Assembly (NCBI GenBank): GCA_950022655.1
Contig: OX465583.1
Location: forward strand, 13,663,298 to 13,727,297
Length of the DNA: 64,000 nucleotides
Direction of reading: 5' to 3'
DNA from: Alentia gelatinosa
Lineage: Eukaryota; Annelida; Polychaeta; Phyllodocida; Polynoidae
Position numbers and translations under genes: made by a program
The notes under the pieces: model-generated
The model's input: the letters and a program-made list of their open reading frames with translations, nothing else
Databases searched by the model: none
Told to the model about the DNA's origin: nothing
Part shown: positions 44,051-54,850 of the stretch, piece after piece
How the letters are laid out: each line of letters starts with the position of its first letter
Position numbering within the stretch: position 1 is the stretch's first letter

Positions 44051-44805
44051 CGAAATATTTATTAATACCAAATTCTGTGCTTTTCACATGCAGTATACCA
44101 GGTAAAGTTCGATGGGAAAGTTTAAATTATAAACTTTTGGAATCGTAACATGGGAAGTTGCAAACATATACAATCCATCAAAAATCGTAATAAATCGGAA
44201 CCCCTAAATTCCCATTCACCAGCCAAATAGGTCAACGATTCATTCCAACATCCCTTCAACTGCCTAGTTACGGTTTGAATCTGCTCTCTCGTGGATTTAG
44301 CACTGTTCTCCACATAGCCATACCAAAATAAAATAAATAGAATTCCGCTTTTTATTTACCGTTTGTTAATGATCGCCATAAACATCATGATCCTTTTAAC
44401 GCACATTAAATTTTTTCGGACCGCTTTTATGAAGTTACAAATAAATGTATACGAACATTAAAAACCTCTCATGTTGTTTTTATAGTGTATTTTGTCATTA
44501 AAACGCTAATCTGTGGTCAGTAACAGCTGTTAGAATATCCGGCTCCCTGTTTATCAATTTTATCTATTGGGACCTGTTCGTATTCTTGAACAGCCTATAT
44601 ATTAACGATTAGATGGATGACCCTTACTCCATCTAATACCGCTAATAGATGGATTCTGAAATGCCAAAATCTCCAGGAGGAGATTCCGGGGGGAAAATCC
44701 CTGTCGAGGTCAACTAAAATTGAACTGCAATACCTGGTCCAGGAAAGTTATTTTGATGTTTATGGATTAAAATTGATAATATTGATCTCAATTATTAGAA
44801 GTTGA
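44051..44805. other. Intergenic, no gene recognised
   Basis: AT-rich DNA without supported features. Confidence 0.4.
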
Positions 44806-44851
44806 CGAGGTAATATCCTCGCTATCGTTCGGATATTACTACGCGTCAACT
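44806..44851. mobile_element. Solo hairpin related to type F9
   Basis: GTTGACGAGGTAATATCC pairs with GGATATTACTACGCGTCAAC around TCGCTATCGTTC. Very similar AGTTGACGCGTAGTAATATC words occur in hairpin 1 of the elements at 50.34 and 50.59 kb. A distant AAAACCAGTC at 44,870 matches the F9 terminus. Confidence 0.5.
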
Positions 44852-44939
44852 ACTACGGCCACTCTTATACAAAACCAGTCATTAATGTTTAGATATGGCC
44901 GGTTCTGCGATAAGAATAAGTGACTTTTTCTAAAAGATG

Positions 44940-45230
44940 AACCTAAATAGACATTATGAAAGGTATGTGTATTTGGTATCAAATTAAAGCTTCTGATGTC
45001 TGGGATGCAATCAACATGGTATCATGTGTATCTCTTCTTACTGTGTATTATGTATATCTCTTCATACTGCTTAAACAACCCTTACTCCTGCACTGTCACC
45101 TATTGACAAGCCCACTTTATGACACTTCAAAAGCCATCAGCAAAAAAAAAACCAAAAGAAAACCCATCGTCATATTTTTTCATGGCTTGATGATGAGAAA
45201 CAAGTTTTTAGTGTGTAGCCTAACGCTAAC
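44940..45230 (+). repeat. Dispersed repeat related to the interior of 9,379-9,746
   Basis: Shares GACATTATGAAAGGTATGTG, CACTTTATGACACTTCAAAAG-type and GATGATGAGAAACAAGTTTT phrases with 9,450-9,735. The GGCCACTCAAAAA ends are absent, so this is a fragment of the same element or of what that element contains. Confidence 0.55.
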
Positions 45231-45530
45231 TGGTCTTAGATTCCCTCAAGCCCGATCTATGCCTATGTTATTTAAGCAGGTATATGAAACTCCATACACA
45301 GCAGGGCATGATGAAACGCCCACAGATTAGCTAACACCGCAGCCACGGATTAAATTACACAAAACACACGCTGTGATGCCAGCGACCGGTACGCACCAAA
45401 CCTTAAAAACAGGGACAAATTCAAAAAAAAATAAAAATTTCAATTTGTGAACTCGATCGATGTGCCCAGCTGTCTCCGATGGCTGGCGGTGATGCGGACT
45501 ACGAAATAACATCAGAAACGTTAGCCGCCA

Positions 45531-46174
45531 CTATAGGTCAGGAAGGCATATTAGGGACTAAGGTGAAATCCGGATTCAAATAGTGTTTCCCTAAGAATTC
45601 TTATAGATTGACCATGCTTATAGTTTAAGTAAGCATTTGTTTGTAATTGGTAACTAAAGGAAAAACATTGTCTGAAATAATAATGTAAAAATATTGCATC
45701 TGTTCCAACAAAGCCTTACTTCTCTATTTTCTGCCTACCACGACAATGCTTTAACATATGGCACATATCACAAAAAGGGGCTTTTTGATACTTTTCTATT
45801 TTGATAACAAGACAGTCCATTTTTACTTCTACTATGAGTACAATAAATTTAAGGTATCACAATGATCCTCAAAGAAATCTCTACTTTATTAAACTGTGCT
45901 TTGAATTTGCTTCCATATTGAATTCTATGGAATCTTCACTCATATTCTAGAAGTCAATAATTTTGCCTAACTTTTAGCATGATTTCAGAGAAAATATGTC
46001 AAAAGTGAAAACAGATAAATCACCTCAATAAATCCGAAATACATATGACTATAAAGCCCATAATCTCTGGTTTAATATGGTGCCCTTTATAAATATGTAT
46101 CTTTTTTACAGCCTAAGTTATGAGAACCTTTGTATAGCAAGTCAAAAATAACTAGTTTTCAGTCCCCAATATGG
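45531..46174 (+). repeat. 650-bp dispersed repeat D, copy 2
   Basis: Direct-orientation partner of 4,991-5,640, starting CTATAGGTCAGGAAGGC and ending TAGTTTTCAGTCCC. It lacks the extended TA microsatellite present in copy 1. Confidence 0.75.
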
Positions 46175-46382
46175 TTGCGAGGCCTATAATACACACAGCC
46201 AACTGATAACCAGAGGCCGTGGTCAACATGTGGCCAATGAAACATGTTACTCTGATGGATGGATAAATATGCACTGCAGTTCCACTCACGGTTAGATAAT
46301 TCATTGATTATCCTCTCTTTGCAAATTAAAAACAATTAATAGCATTCGGTGACTATGATACATACAAGGTCCACGTGCACTT

Positions 46383-47178
46383 TTATTATCCATCGTATAC
46401 AAAGACCCCATTGAAAATATGTGGGGACTCAGTAAACCACGACCCATTGTATAAAAGCTGTCAGATACCATAACTGTGGTATATGGACAGGGTTCGTACA
46501 TAAACAACCCAATAAAATTCCAGGCTTTTTCCAGGCTTTTCCAGGCTCTAATCTTTCTTTTCCAAGCACATAACAATGTTAATCAATACAATCTTGCTAG
46601 TGAAACAAATATGAAGACAAATAATCAAAACAGCCATATTATTAGCAAAAAGGATTTTGGAAGTATCTAATCCAAGTCACTAAAATTTCATATGCAGTAA
46701 GGTACCGCAGTTAAGGAAAGCTAATAATGTCCAGAATTTCATAGACTGAAAAAAATCAAATTTTTCAGGCTCTTCCAGGTTTTTCCAGGCTCTCTGTAAG
46801 AATTCTAGGCTTTTCCAGGCCTGTAAAACCCAAAAGCATAATTCCAGGCTTTTCCAGGTTTTCCAGGCTCTGTACGAACCCTGTATGGAGTGGAATCCAT
46901 GGTATACCGGGAAAATTGTTCCTTTGTGCTATAGAGCAAAGAAATATTCCCTAATGTTATACCCTTTAATACAGCAATTAATGGGTTTAATGTATTCGAA
47001 AAGATGGATAATAAATGCAACAAACGATGGTTATGTGGACAGGAGGCTCTGTAAACCACTCAAGGTTGACGTCAAATACACTCGGCTTTGTCAACCGCTC
47101 GCGCTCGTGTATTCCTACGCCTCAACCCCTCGTTGTGTACGGCCGCCTGTCCACAATATCATCAAGTATTGTCTATAT
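46383..47178 (-). mobile_element. Two-hairpin element, type F6, with hAT-like insertion
   Basis: Hairpin 2 is bounded by TTATTATCCATCG and AGATGGATAATAA, with AGTAAACCACGACCC inside, and is interrupted at 46,488-46,883. Hairpin 1 (47,015-47,178) pairs TATGTGGACAGGAGGC with GCCGCCTGTCCACA around CTCGCGCTCGTG. The word TGTAAACCAC occurs in hairpin 1 as AGTAAACCAC does in hairpin 2. A second copy is at 56,994-57,360. Open frames through the region are not genes. Confidence 0.75.
46488..46883. mobile_element. hAT-like short element nested in a two-hairpin element
   Basis: Ends CAGGGTTCGTACA and TGTACGAACCCTG are perfect 13-bp inverted repeats, with many CCAGGCTTTTCCAGG words inside. TATGGA is present directly on both sides (46,482-46,487 and 46,884-46,889). 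A 6-bp duplication is unusual for hAT (8 bp), although end sequence and inner motifs fit that group. Confidence 0.75.
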
Positions 47179-47795
47179 AACCAGCTCGGTTATAGAATAC
47201 TGAATATATATAGCATATATGTCTTGTGGTATAAACTAAGGCTGTTATCCATTCACTTGGAAGGTGTCCGAGCCAATGCACACTCTAAGCTTCATCACAA
47301 ATTGCTCATACCAACAGCCTATCACGATAGGTCCACGAAGCCTATATTCACCCAACTACATATTGAACGGGGCATCGCGCTATTCAAACGTAGATACACT
47401 GTACCTGTAGCACTTTGCGTCCATGACAACACACATGATAAACATAGGCGGCTGTATAGACAGCACGCCACTGAATCCGGGTGGGTTATATTTTCTACGC
47501 ACTTATCGTAACACGTTCCCTGGTTTTTAACATGGTCACTTTCTTCCTCACTTCTCCCTCAGCAAATAAAATGTCCTTTCTGAGATGTAAAAACTGATCC
47601 CCAAGAAGAAGTATTTTGAAGATTTCTGGGCGATTATTAAGGACTTGATAGTTCTCTGAACACCTCAGAGAACTTATGTTGTTTAGCGATTGAATTAACG
47701 ATCCTTTTTATGGTCGCTTTGAGGGATGACGTACTTCTGCGTGGAAAGTGCCAAGATCCATCTCGCAGACCTTATCGTAGAACAATAATATCAAG
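47179..47795. other. Intergenic, no gene recognised
   Basis: The long open frame ending at 47,511 begins inside the two-hairpin element and has no independent support. Confidence 0.4.
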
Positions 47796-48067
47796 AGACT
47801 TCACGAGTGTGACGATGAGTTTATTTATGTCACCCATTTTGTTGGCTCCATAATCTCACGAGTTGAAGACGAGTGACATTACGGAGCCAACACAATGTGA
47901 CATAAATAAACTAAACTCAAACGAGTGGCGTCTGGATTTTATCCTACCCTATTTCCACGATTTTTGAATGTTAGAAAGTAGGGACATAAACAACACTTTA
48001 TGTCACACCCGTGACATAAACAAATGCCATGTTAAGCCTATGGCGTTTTTTATTAGGGGTCGGATAA
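47796..48067 (+). mobile_element. Two-hairpin element, type F4
   Basis: Hairpin 1 pairs GAGTTTATTTATGTCACCC and TTTTGTTGGCTCC with GGAGCCAACACAATGTGACA around CACGAGTTGAAGACGAGTG. Hairpin 2 (TTTATCCTACCC to TAGGGGTCGGATAAA) has CATGTTAAGCCTATGGCG. TTTATGTCAC occurs in both halves. Confidence 0.8.
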
Positions 48068-48208
48068 ACGATAGGGCATGTAGCTATTGTGTTTAGATGC
48101 TGCCATTTTGTATTTGTATCCCTGATGCTAAACAAAGCACCAGGTGGCGGTCCAGATATCCATGGATATTACTACAAATATTTCTTTTTGTTTGCCATAA
48201 AAGGATTT

Positions 48209-48335
48209 AGCCTTGTATCACAATTATCTATAGATTATGACAGCAGAGAATAGTAGTTATCCCCTGACTACAGTGGCGCTATCTCGCAATATCCTGGTGG
48301 ATGCTGGTGGAACTAGCAATCACTCTGTGCCCTAT
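48209..48335 (+). repeat. Dispersed repeat R, copy 2
   Basis: Contains TTAGCCTTGTATCACAATTA, TCTATAGATTATGACAGC, CAGTGGCGCTATCT and AACTAGCAATCACTCTGTGCC: the reverse complement of 9,990-10,150 with moderate divergence. Confidence 0.55.
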
Positions 48336-49148
48336 AAAGGTGGTGGAAAACAGCACAGCTGTCTAAGTTGACGTGATGCGGGTACGATATACTAGCCGAG
48401 CGTGACATTATTACATAACCCCACATCGATATCCAAACAAAAGCAGTCTGTCAGTGACATCAATGTCTATCATTGGCAAGCATTTAGACATCTATAGTGT
48501 TTTGACAATTCACTCAACAGTGCCAGCCAAACGGTTTTTTTTGTTTAGTTTTTAAAAGAGAACACCAAATCTAGTTTTGCACAGGACCCGTCCCATGGGT
48601 ATCTGCTTTATTCTAGGCCTCCAAACTAATTTAGAAACAAGGCTTTTTATGGAAATGTCCACTCCAGAGACCATGCGTTCAAAGGCAAAAACAGCTCAAA
48701 AGTTGATTACACTTGTCAGCATGGAACCCGTGAGGCTGATTTACTGCATGTACTTTTAATCTGACCTGGACAATAGAAAACTTTCCTAGTTAAAAAAAAA
48801 GTTTCATGAGATTTATTTATCCTTTTGGTTTTGTTTCATGGACACTTTTTTACTGACAAAGGATAACGTATTCCAATAATCATTGTAAATAAATAAAATG
48901 CGTCCTGTATTTCATCTGACCTGTGTTGTTTGGCCAGGCGAGATATTACATCAAGGCACGATTCAATCTAGCGATAAATCCAGTGAATATCTTTTTGCAG
49001 CGTTAGTGATTTGAAGAGTGTTTTGGACAGGACAAAACCTTTCATGCTGTGAACCCTCCAGTGATTTGCAATTCACCTGTTAATAGCTCACAGTTTTGTC
49101 TAGCAATTTCCCAGCAATTTTCTTCTCAGCTACAAACGAAAGAATCTT
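48336..49148. other. Intergenic, no gene recognised
   Basis: AAATAAATAAAATGCG near 48,888 is a possible poly(A) signal without an identifiable transcript. Nothing else supported. Confidence 0.4.
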
Positions 49149-49364
49149 ACCGCTAACTGCATATATCGGAAAGGGAAAATCGTTTACCGCTAACTGCATA
49201 TATCCGAAAGGGAAAATCGTTTACTGCTAGATGCATATATCCGAAAGGGAAAATCGTTTACCGCTAGATGCATATATCCGAAAGGGAAAATCGTTTACTG
49301 CTAGATGCATATATCCGAAAGGAAAAATCGTTTACCGCTAGATGCATATATCGCAAAGTGAAAA
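49149..49364. repeat. 37-bp tandem array
   Basis: About 5.8 units of ACCGCTAxxTGCATATATCC and GAAAGGGAAAATCGTTT. Neighbouring units differ at two or three positions (GCTAACTG versus GCTAGATG). Confidence 0.95.
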
Positions 49365-49430
49365 TTGACCAACAGATCTACGATTGACCCAATAATCAAC
49401 TAGCCAAGTATACGCCCTCCAGACGTTACT

Positions 49431-49675
49431 TAACTCCCTAATATCGCCCTGGGTAAGTAAAGGATCCGTTCCCAACTGGCTGGCCGCACCTTGGCCACCT
49501 GTCTCTTGAGGATACACCACTTTCCGATTTTTAACTGGAAAAACTGAATATAATTTGGCAGGTACATATAGAAATATCTGAAATTTCCATTTCTGGCTTC
49601 GGATTCCAGAATTGAAGATATATAAAAACCGTTTAACTGCAATATTTGTGGCATATGGCCCAAGGGTTATGACTA
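49431..49675 (+). repeat. 260-bp dispersed repeat, copy 2
   Basis: Direct counterpart of 13,150-13,410, with CTGGCCGCACCTTGGCC and AAAACCGTTTAACTGCAAT. It ends about 10 bp before the F3 two-hairpin element that follows, while copy 1 has no such neighbour. Confidence 0.6.
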
Positions 49676-49685
49676 TATATTTAGT

Positions 49686-50050
49686 AGAAACCGAATGAGA
49701 GTTAGACCTGAAAATGTTTATGCCACGACGGGAAGGTCGCGTATTACTACACGAGGCGTAGCTGAGTGTAGTGAGGAGCAGACCTGACCAGAGTGGCATA
49801 GACATTGACAAGTCTAACTCGAGTTTGGTTTCGTATTTATCCTACCTCATCTATGCTTTTGTATTACTAAAAGATGAATATTGAGTCAATGACCAACAGA
49901 ACCTTTTTTCATAGTAGCTGACATCCTGCTCTCTGATTGGTCAATATTGTTATTACTCTAGTGGCATAAAAAGCACTTTATGTCACGGTCTGCCACATAA
50001 AATTTCCCTATGTTAAGTCTATGGCGGTTTCTTATTAGGGGTAGGATAAA
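49686..50050 (+). mobile_element. Two-hairpin element, type F3
   Basis: Starts GAAACCGAATGAGAGTTAG. Hairpin 1 contains TATGCCACGACGGGAAGG and its inverse around ACACGAGGCGTAGCTGAGTG. Hairpin 2 runs from TTTATCCTACC to GGGGTAGGATAAA with TATGTTAAGTCTATGGCGG. It nearly matches 29,894-30,259 end to end, in the opposite orientation. Confidence 0.8.
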
Positions 50051-50337
50051 ACGACGGGAACCATCTATCCGCTCCTGTAAACACACTGAATTATCGGAGA
50101 CCTCAATGTGGTGTATGGCATCTTCCCTTTAGGCACTGAATAGCTGGATGAATTGATGTCTAAACTGGAACTGAGGAATTCCCTTAAATTGACGTTTCTT
50201 GTGAATAAGTCAACAGAAAATAACGCGGCCAAAATGAAAGACTAAACCTTCAATAAGGAAGTATTCTGCTATAAATCCACATGACGCTTGGTAAAAGGAG
50301 AAATCGTTTATTGGCTCCTTCAGGAGGATAAATACAT

Positions 50338-50450
50338 ATTATTGACTGGCTTCAGATACAAGCGGTCGTATGCTCCGAGGAGTTGACGCGTAGTAATATC
50401 CGAGCGCATGTGAGGATATTGCGCAGAGGAGCTGGTACAAAATGGCGAGC
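50338..50450 (+). mobile_element. Two-hairpin element, type F9, partial
   Basis: Left arm of hairpin 1 (ATTGACTGGCTTCAGATACA, AGCGGTCGTATGCTCCGAGG) plus loop sequence, without the right arm or hairpin 2. It precedes a fuller copy by 140 bp in the same orientation. Confidence 0.6.
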
Positions 50451-50587
50451 AATTTAGATGACTAATCTCTTCGCATAGAAACCAACATAATAAGTCATGA
50501 TAGGGATGTAGAGACCAGAAACCTTACAGCTGGTCAAAGCTGACAAAGTGTGCAGGAATACATATACATGTATATATACACAATATT

Positions 50588-50912
50588 GACTGGTTTCAGA
50601 TACAAGCGGCTGTATGCTCCGAGGAGTTGATGCGTAGTAATATCCGAGCGTATGCGAGGATATAGCTTAGAGTCAACTCTGAGGAGCATACGACCGCTTT
50701 TATCTGAAACCAGTCTATATTGTATTTATTATCCACCTTTGCTGGACAAGTGACATGTCGATATCAGTTCGTTTTAGTTATGCACTATTTTCCCTCACGA
50801 ACTATTTTTCCGTATGCGCCACCCGGAGCATACAACATATGCGTATGCGCCGGGTATGTCCATACACACTACCTATGTGTTTTCTATGGACACTTTGTAT
50901 TAGGTGGATAAT
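50588..50912 (+). mobile_element. Two-hairpin element, type F9, full copy
   Basis: Hairpin 1 runs from GACTGGTTTCAGATACAAGC to its inverse ending TCTGAAACCAGTC, with CCGAGCGTATGCGAGG at the loop. Hairpin 2 (50,729-50,912) is bounded by TTATCCACC and GGTGGATAA. GGAGCATAC is shared by both halves. Its right half matches the repeat unit of the 73-bp array at 28.85 kb. (TA)n follows. Confidence 0.8.
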
Positions 50913-51510
50913 ATATATATATATATATATATTATCCACCTAATACAAAATATATTTACATCTAGATCGGATCCCTTTTACTGTATTAGTTTGGGTCTGT
51001 GCTATTGGCACTGAGTAGCATTAAATACTCGAGCCGATCTACGCCATGCCTCAGATGACGATGCTGCCACGTCACCCACTCCCCACATCTTATAAGAGAT
51101 GCTGATTCAGGGCGGAAGATGGTAGAAGGGCATTGCATTTCCCTTTCCGCTCGACTAATGACAAAAGCGCAAGTCATGTGATCAGTTTGTCGCATTGATC
51201 AGGCCATCACGTGATCAGGGGGAAGCGGTGTGGATCCACCATGATGCGTGCGCAGCTTTCTCAGCGTTATCCAATTAGCTCAGCCCCCTCGCGGACAGCC
51301 TCCGGGGATAGGATGATCTGTGGTGGTTAACTCCCGCCTCTTTTTTTGTGTTGTGTTATATTTTTTTTCCGTTCTCGTCTGGTGGTGTTGATTGATCCAG
51401 CTCGGGTCTCATTCTCTGTCTTGATCTGATGGGGTTATTGGACGGTGATCTATATTTATCAACGTCCACGCAAGACGACCACGCGGACGGCGGTGTTTTG
51501 TATGTGTTAT
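50913..51510. other. Intergenic, no gene recognised
   Basis: After the TA microsatellite (50,911-50,931) and an inverted copy of ATTATCCACCTAATACAAA, only unsupported short frames are present. Confidence 0.4.
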
Positions 51511-52249
51511 GCCCAGTTCACACTGCGCGTACCCTTTATACGCCCAATCTCTGACTGGAGGTACCTCATCAATGCCGAATCGCAAGCGTTTGTGAATAAT
51601 CAAACATGTTTGATATTTGATACCGATATTCATAGATTGGTCGTGCCTATGTACCTAAAAAGACAAGCGTTCAAGTCGCAAGGGCAGGGAGTTCAAGGCC
51701 AGTTCACACCATACGACTGGGGGTATTTTTGAGCCAGTACTGCCAGTCGGATGGGTACGGAACGCAGGTAACACAATGTGAACTGCATTTCCTTGCGACT
51801 GGAAGTACCCAATCACAAGGAAGCCGGTACCTCCAGTCTGAGAATGGAGGCACTGGCTCGCAAGCCCCCCCCCCCTCCCAAGTCGCACAGTGTGAACTGG
51901 TCTTAACGGTTAGGCCAGTTCACAACGTGCGACTGGAGGTAGGTACAAAACACGGCGAAACGCACAGTGTCCCGCTAGTCTGAGACTTGGTGTACCAGGT
52001 GCTCCCAGTCGCAAGCATTTTGTATATCAAGCATGTTTCATATTTGGTACCACTAGTCTGAGACTGGGCGAACCTGAGGTACCTCCAGTCTGGAACTGGG
52101 CGTACTTGGTACGTCCAGTCGCAGACTGGCAGGAAGCGTGCAGTTCACACTGTACGTTTTGAGGTACATATTAAATATCCTGGCTCCTGTACGCCCAGTC
52201 TTAGACAGGGCATCCTCATGTACCTCAAAACGCACAGTGTGAACTGGCC
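51511..52249. mobile_element. Cluster of foldback elements with CCAGTTCACACT ends
   Basis: GCCCAGTTCACACTGCGCG (51,511), GGCCAGTTCACACCATACG (51,700), CGCACAGTGTGAACTGGTC (ends 51,902), GGCCAGTTCACAACGTGCG (51,914) and CGCACAGTGTGAACTGGCC (ends 52,249) mark at least two and probably three adjacent or nested elements. Interiors repeat CAGTCTGAGACTGG-like and GTACCTCCAGTC words in both directions. TTA triplets sit beside two of the inner ends. Harbinger-like by end style. Confidence 0.7.
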
Positions 52250-52571
52250 ATGAGATGAGAACCCCGTATTTGGCAGCTAGTAAATGGGATTCCCCATTCC
52301 TTATCTACTAGCTGTCCCTTTACCGTATAAAAGGTGGGTGGACAAATGTGATATATGTCCCTGTTCCCAAGCAGTCGCAGACATAACTATCGATCATAAA
52401 TACGACTCCAAAGACGATAACATATGTTTTTATAGATCACAACTACCTCCCGTCTCATTTGCACCAGCAGGGGGCCAGCTGCCTATGGGGGTCTTTTGAC
52501 ATCACCGTTCCAATGCAGAGGGCCACACCCATTCGTTTATATCACTATGCTTTTCATTAATTCTAGAGTAA

Positions 52572-52900
52572 TTATATAGAACGTCCTGACCATGCTGTAC
52601 AGGTCACAGAACGAGATGCTAATTTACCGTTTGTACGGACCGAGGCGTTTACACCGAGTTCCATACAAACGGTAAATTAGCATCGAGTTCTGTGACTTGT
52701 ACAAGCATGGTTGGACGTTATATATTTACTATATACCCGAAATTTTAAAAAAAAATCAATTTCATTTTTCTTAACAACCAAAATTTTAATAAATGTGTAT
52801 GGCTAGGTGGTCCGTATTTTAGTGTATGGACCAGTGGTCCGTACGTCATATGCCAAAACGGTGCGTATTTACAGTATATACGGCATGGGTATATAGTAAA
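52572..52900 (+). mobile_element. Two-hairpin element, type F8, copy 2
   Basis: Near-identical to 43,671-44,007 in the same orientation, with TATATAGAACGTCCTGACC start, loop GAGGCGTTTACACCGAG and end GGGTATATAGTAAA. A short deletion removes a few bases between GGTCCGTAC and GTCATATGCC. Confidence 0.75.
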
Positions 52901-52939
52901 AGACCTATTTCTTATTTCTCCAGGTACTTATATGGAATG

Positions 52940-53215
52940 CTGCTCTGTTCCTGAGTTTAAGAATGAAATTGATGAGTGTAGAGTTTGGAGCACTCAGTAA
53001 TATGAACGAGGTGTTAGTCGAGTGAATATTCCGAAATGCTCTAAACGAGATGGTGAACGAGGACTCAGACCAAACACGAGTATATTTCTGATTTTAACTT
53101 AGCCTAGAGATATTCATCTGTCTATCGTCCATTGAGTATGATTTACTGTACTCGCAAGCCTGTTGAGTATGGGTTCCTAATGTTAAGCCTATGGATGTTA
53201 TACCAGGCTAAGATG
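52940..53215 (+). mobile_element. Two-hairpin element, type F7
   Basis: Contains AGTTTGGAGCACTCAGTAAT, ATATGAACGAGGTGTTAG, then hairpin 2 from TTTTAACTTAGCCTAG with CCTAATGTTAAGCCTATGG to CCAGGCTAAGAT. The left outer arm is less clear than at 33,548. Confidence 0.7.
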
Positions 53216-53682
53216 AATTTCAATCTTCAGCATCAGCCCGATATTTAAGGTCGAGACGTGGATGGATGTCTCGGCCAGACACCTAGTTACCGCCTCTCCG
53301 GGGCATTCAACCAATTTGATCGATCCCCAGGGGCGATGGAATCTCGATCGAAATGGCCATTACAGACGGGGGCGCCAGGGATCGTAGATCATGGTTTAAT
53401 AAGTCCTGGGTCGACCAGATAGAGGCTTTAACATGCATTTATACCGCCCGCAGATTCACACCCATTTACAGGTAATTAAACTGCATGGAGTTGTCCCTAT
53501 GCCTTCACTGCCATATAAGGAATATAGAAGGCATGGATTGACCCAGCAGCATTGACTGCATTCAGAGCAAACCACGACCTTCACCCTGACCTCCATACAT
53601 GGTGTTACTAGCGCCTTAAGATGGGCTTACAGTCTATAGTTTACCTGAATTTCTTGGGCCAAAACCATCCTGTAAAAGTTGG
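53216..53682. other. Intergenic, no gene recognised
   Basis: GC-moderate sequence with GATCGATCCCC-like words; no gene or repeat supported. Confidence 0.4.
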
Positions 53683-54013
53683 TTTGTTGGTCTGATTTAA
53701 CGTCAAGTTAACCATTACAGGTTTTAACAAGACTTTCTCAAGGTTCTTTTACACCACAAGGGTGGTGATCGAATCTATATCATGAAATTAGGTAGAAATC
53801 TCACCCCTACACATTTACCGAGGTGAGAGTGCTTTTACTACCCACACAACATAGACATGGTATGAGAAGGATTGGCCTTTGATATAGCAGTAAATCTACC
53901 ACTGCTGGGGATGAACGAGAAGAGTGGCTGCAGTAGGACTCAAACCCACAAAGTCCTACAACCTTGGGATTACAGGTCCAGTGCCCTAACCAACTCAGCT
54001 AACTCCCCACCCC
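53683..54013 (-). mobile_element. tRNA-derived SINE, full length (best copy)
   Basis: Minus strand: GGGGAGTTAGCTGAGTTGG head with TTGTAATCCC anticodon region (TGT), B box GGGTTTGAGTCCTACTG, body TTTACTGCTATATCAAAGGC, ACTCTCACCTCGGTAAATG, CTTGAGAAAGTCTTGTTAAA, and tail TTGACGTTAAATCAGACC then AACAAACCAAC. The head resembles tRNA-Thr(TGT) but with an enlarged variable region. Confidence 0.85.
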
Positions 54014-54469
54014 CGCCCTCTAAAAGAATCTAAAAAAACCACCGATATGTTTTGGGAGTAGCGTCACAGAAATATTCCACACACAAGTGGCCCTATTGTA
54101 AGACGGACCACTGCACTAATACCCAACCTAATCCGGTACGATTAGGTGGCTATTCTGCTGGGCGAAGCAGAAACGACACTTTAGGAAAGGCCCAATAAGT
54201 ATTTGTGATGAAGCCCCAACCAGCGTCTGCCAGTGGAAACTGCTGAGTCAGCAGAACCAGCCATGCTGCTTTAAGAATACGTACTGGAGGGAATCCGTGA
54301 AAGGTGGCCTGGATTCGCCCACCAGAGTCTGGGGATAGAACCCTCTGTCGCCCTCTAACGGGCATTGCGGTGCCAACATGAGGTGTCCATTACAGGATCT
54401 GACGCATATATGAAACTAGAGTGGAATTCATACAGTATGATTCATGTACCTCACAGGGTGCTTGTCCTG
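54014..54469. other. Intergenic, no gene recognised
   Basis: Nothing supported other than unsupported short frames. Confidence 0.4.
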
Positions 54470-54850
54470 CTGAGATTCTGTACTAGAACACAATATCTTC
54501 GTCTAATTTGAAGGGTTCCATTTCCCTTAGCCGTGTCTTTTTCCTCAGCAATAATTGGCGACATTTACCCATAATTAAACAAGGTACGGAATCCCATGGG
54601 GTTTTTATTTTGAACACAATCTCTTTGTCTGAATTGTAGGGTTCCATTTCCCTGAGGCCTGTTTTTCCCTGGAATTGTTGGCGGCATTTATCCCTGAAGT
54701 GGGATTCATGTACCTCACAGGGTGTTTGTCTGAGACATATCCTGCTGAGATTCTGTACTCGAACATAATCTCTTCGTCTAAATTGTAGGGCTCCATTTCC
54801 CTGAGACCTCTTTTTCCTGCAGTTGTTGGAGAGATAAGTACCCCTAAAAA
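54470..54850. repeat. Three-copy imperfect tandem repeat
   Basis: GGGTTCCATTTCCCT, CTCTTCGTCTAA and GAGATTCTGTACT-type phrases recur near 54,475-54,580, 54,608-54,690 and 54,740-54,830, with a longer period between units two and three that also repeats GGGATTCATGTACCTCACAG (also at 54,440). Confidence 0.7.

Noticed and set aside
47015..47178. Palindromic hairpins as pre-miRNA genes
   Set aside because: Arms are too long and too perfect, and each belongs to a multi-copy mobile element with a second hairpin.
46885..47511. 208-codon open frame, among the longest in the window
   Set aside because: It starts within a two-hairpin element just after a nested transposon and runs through the hairpin 1 arms; no protein family features.
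51445..51983. Overlapping open frames on both strands
   Set aside because: They follow the inverted motif clusters of foldback elements and are not protein-like.
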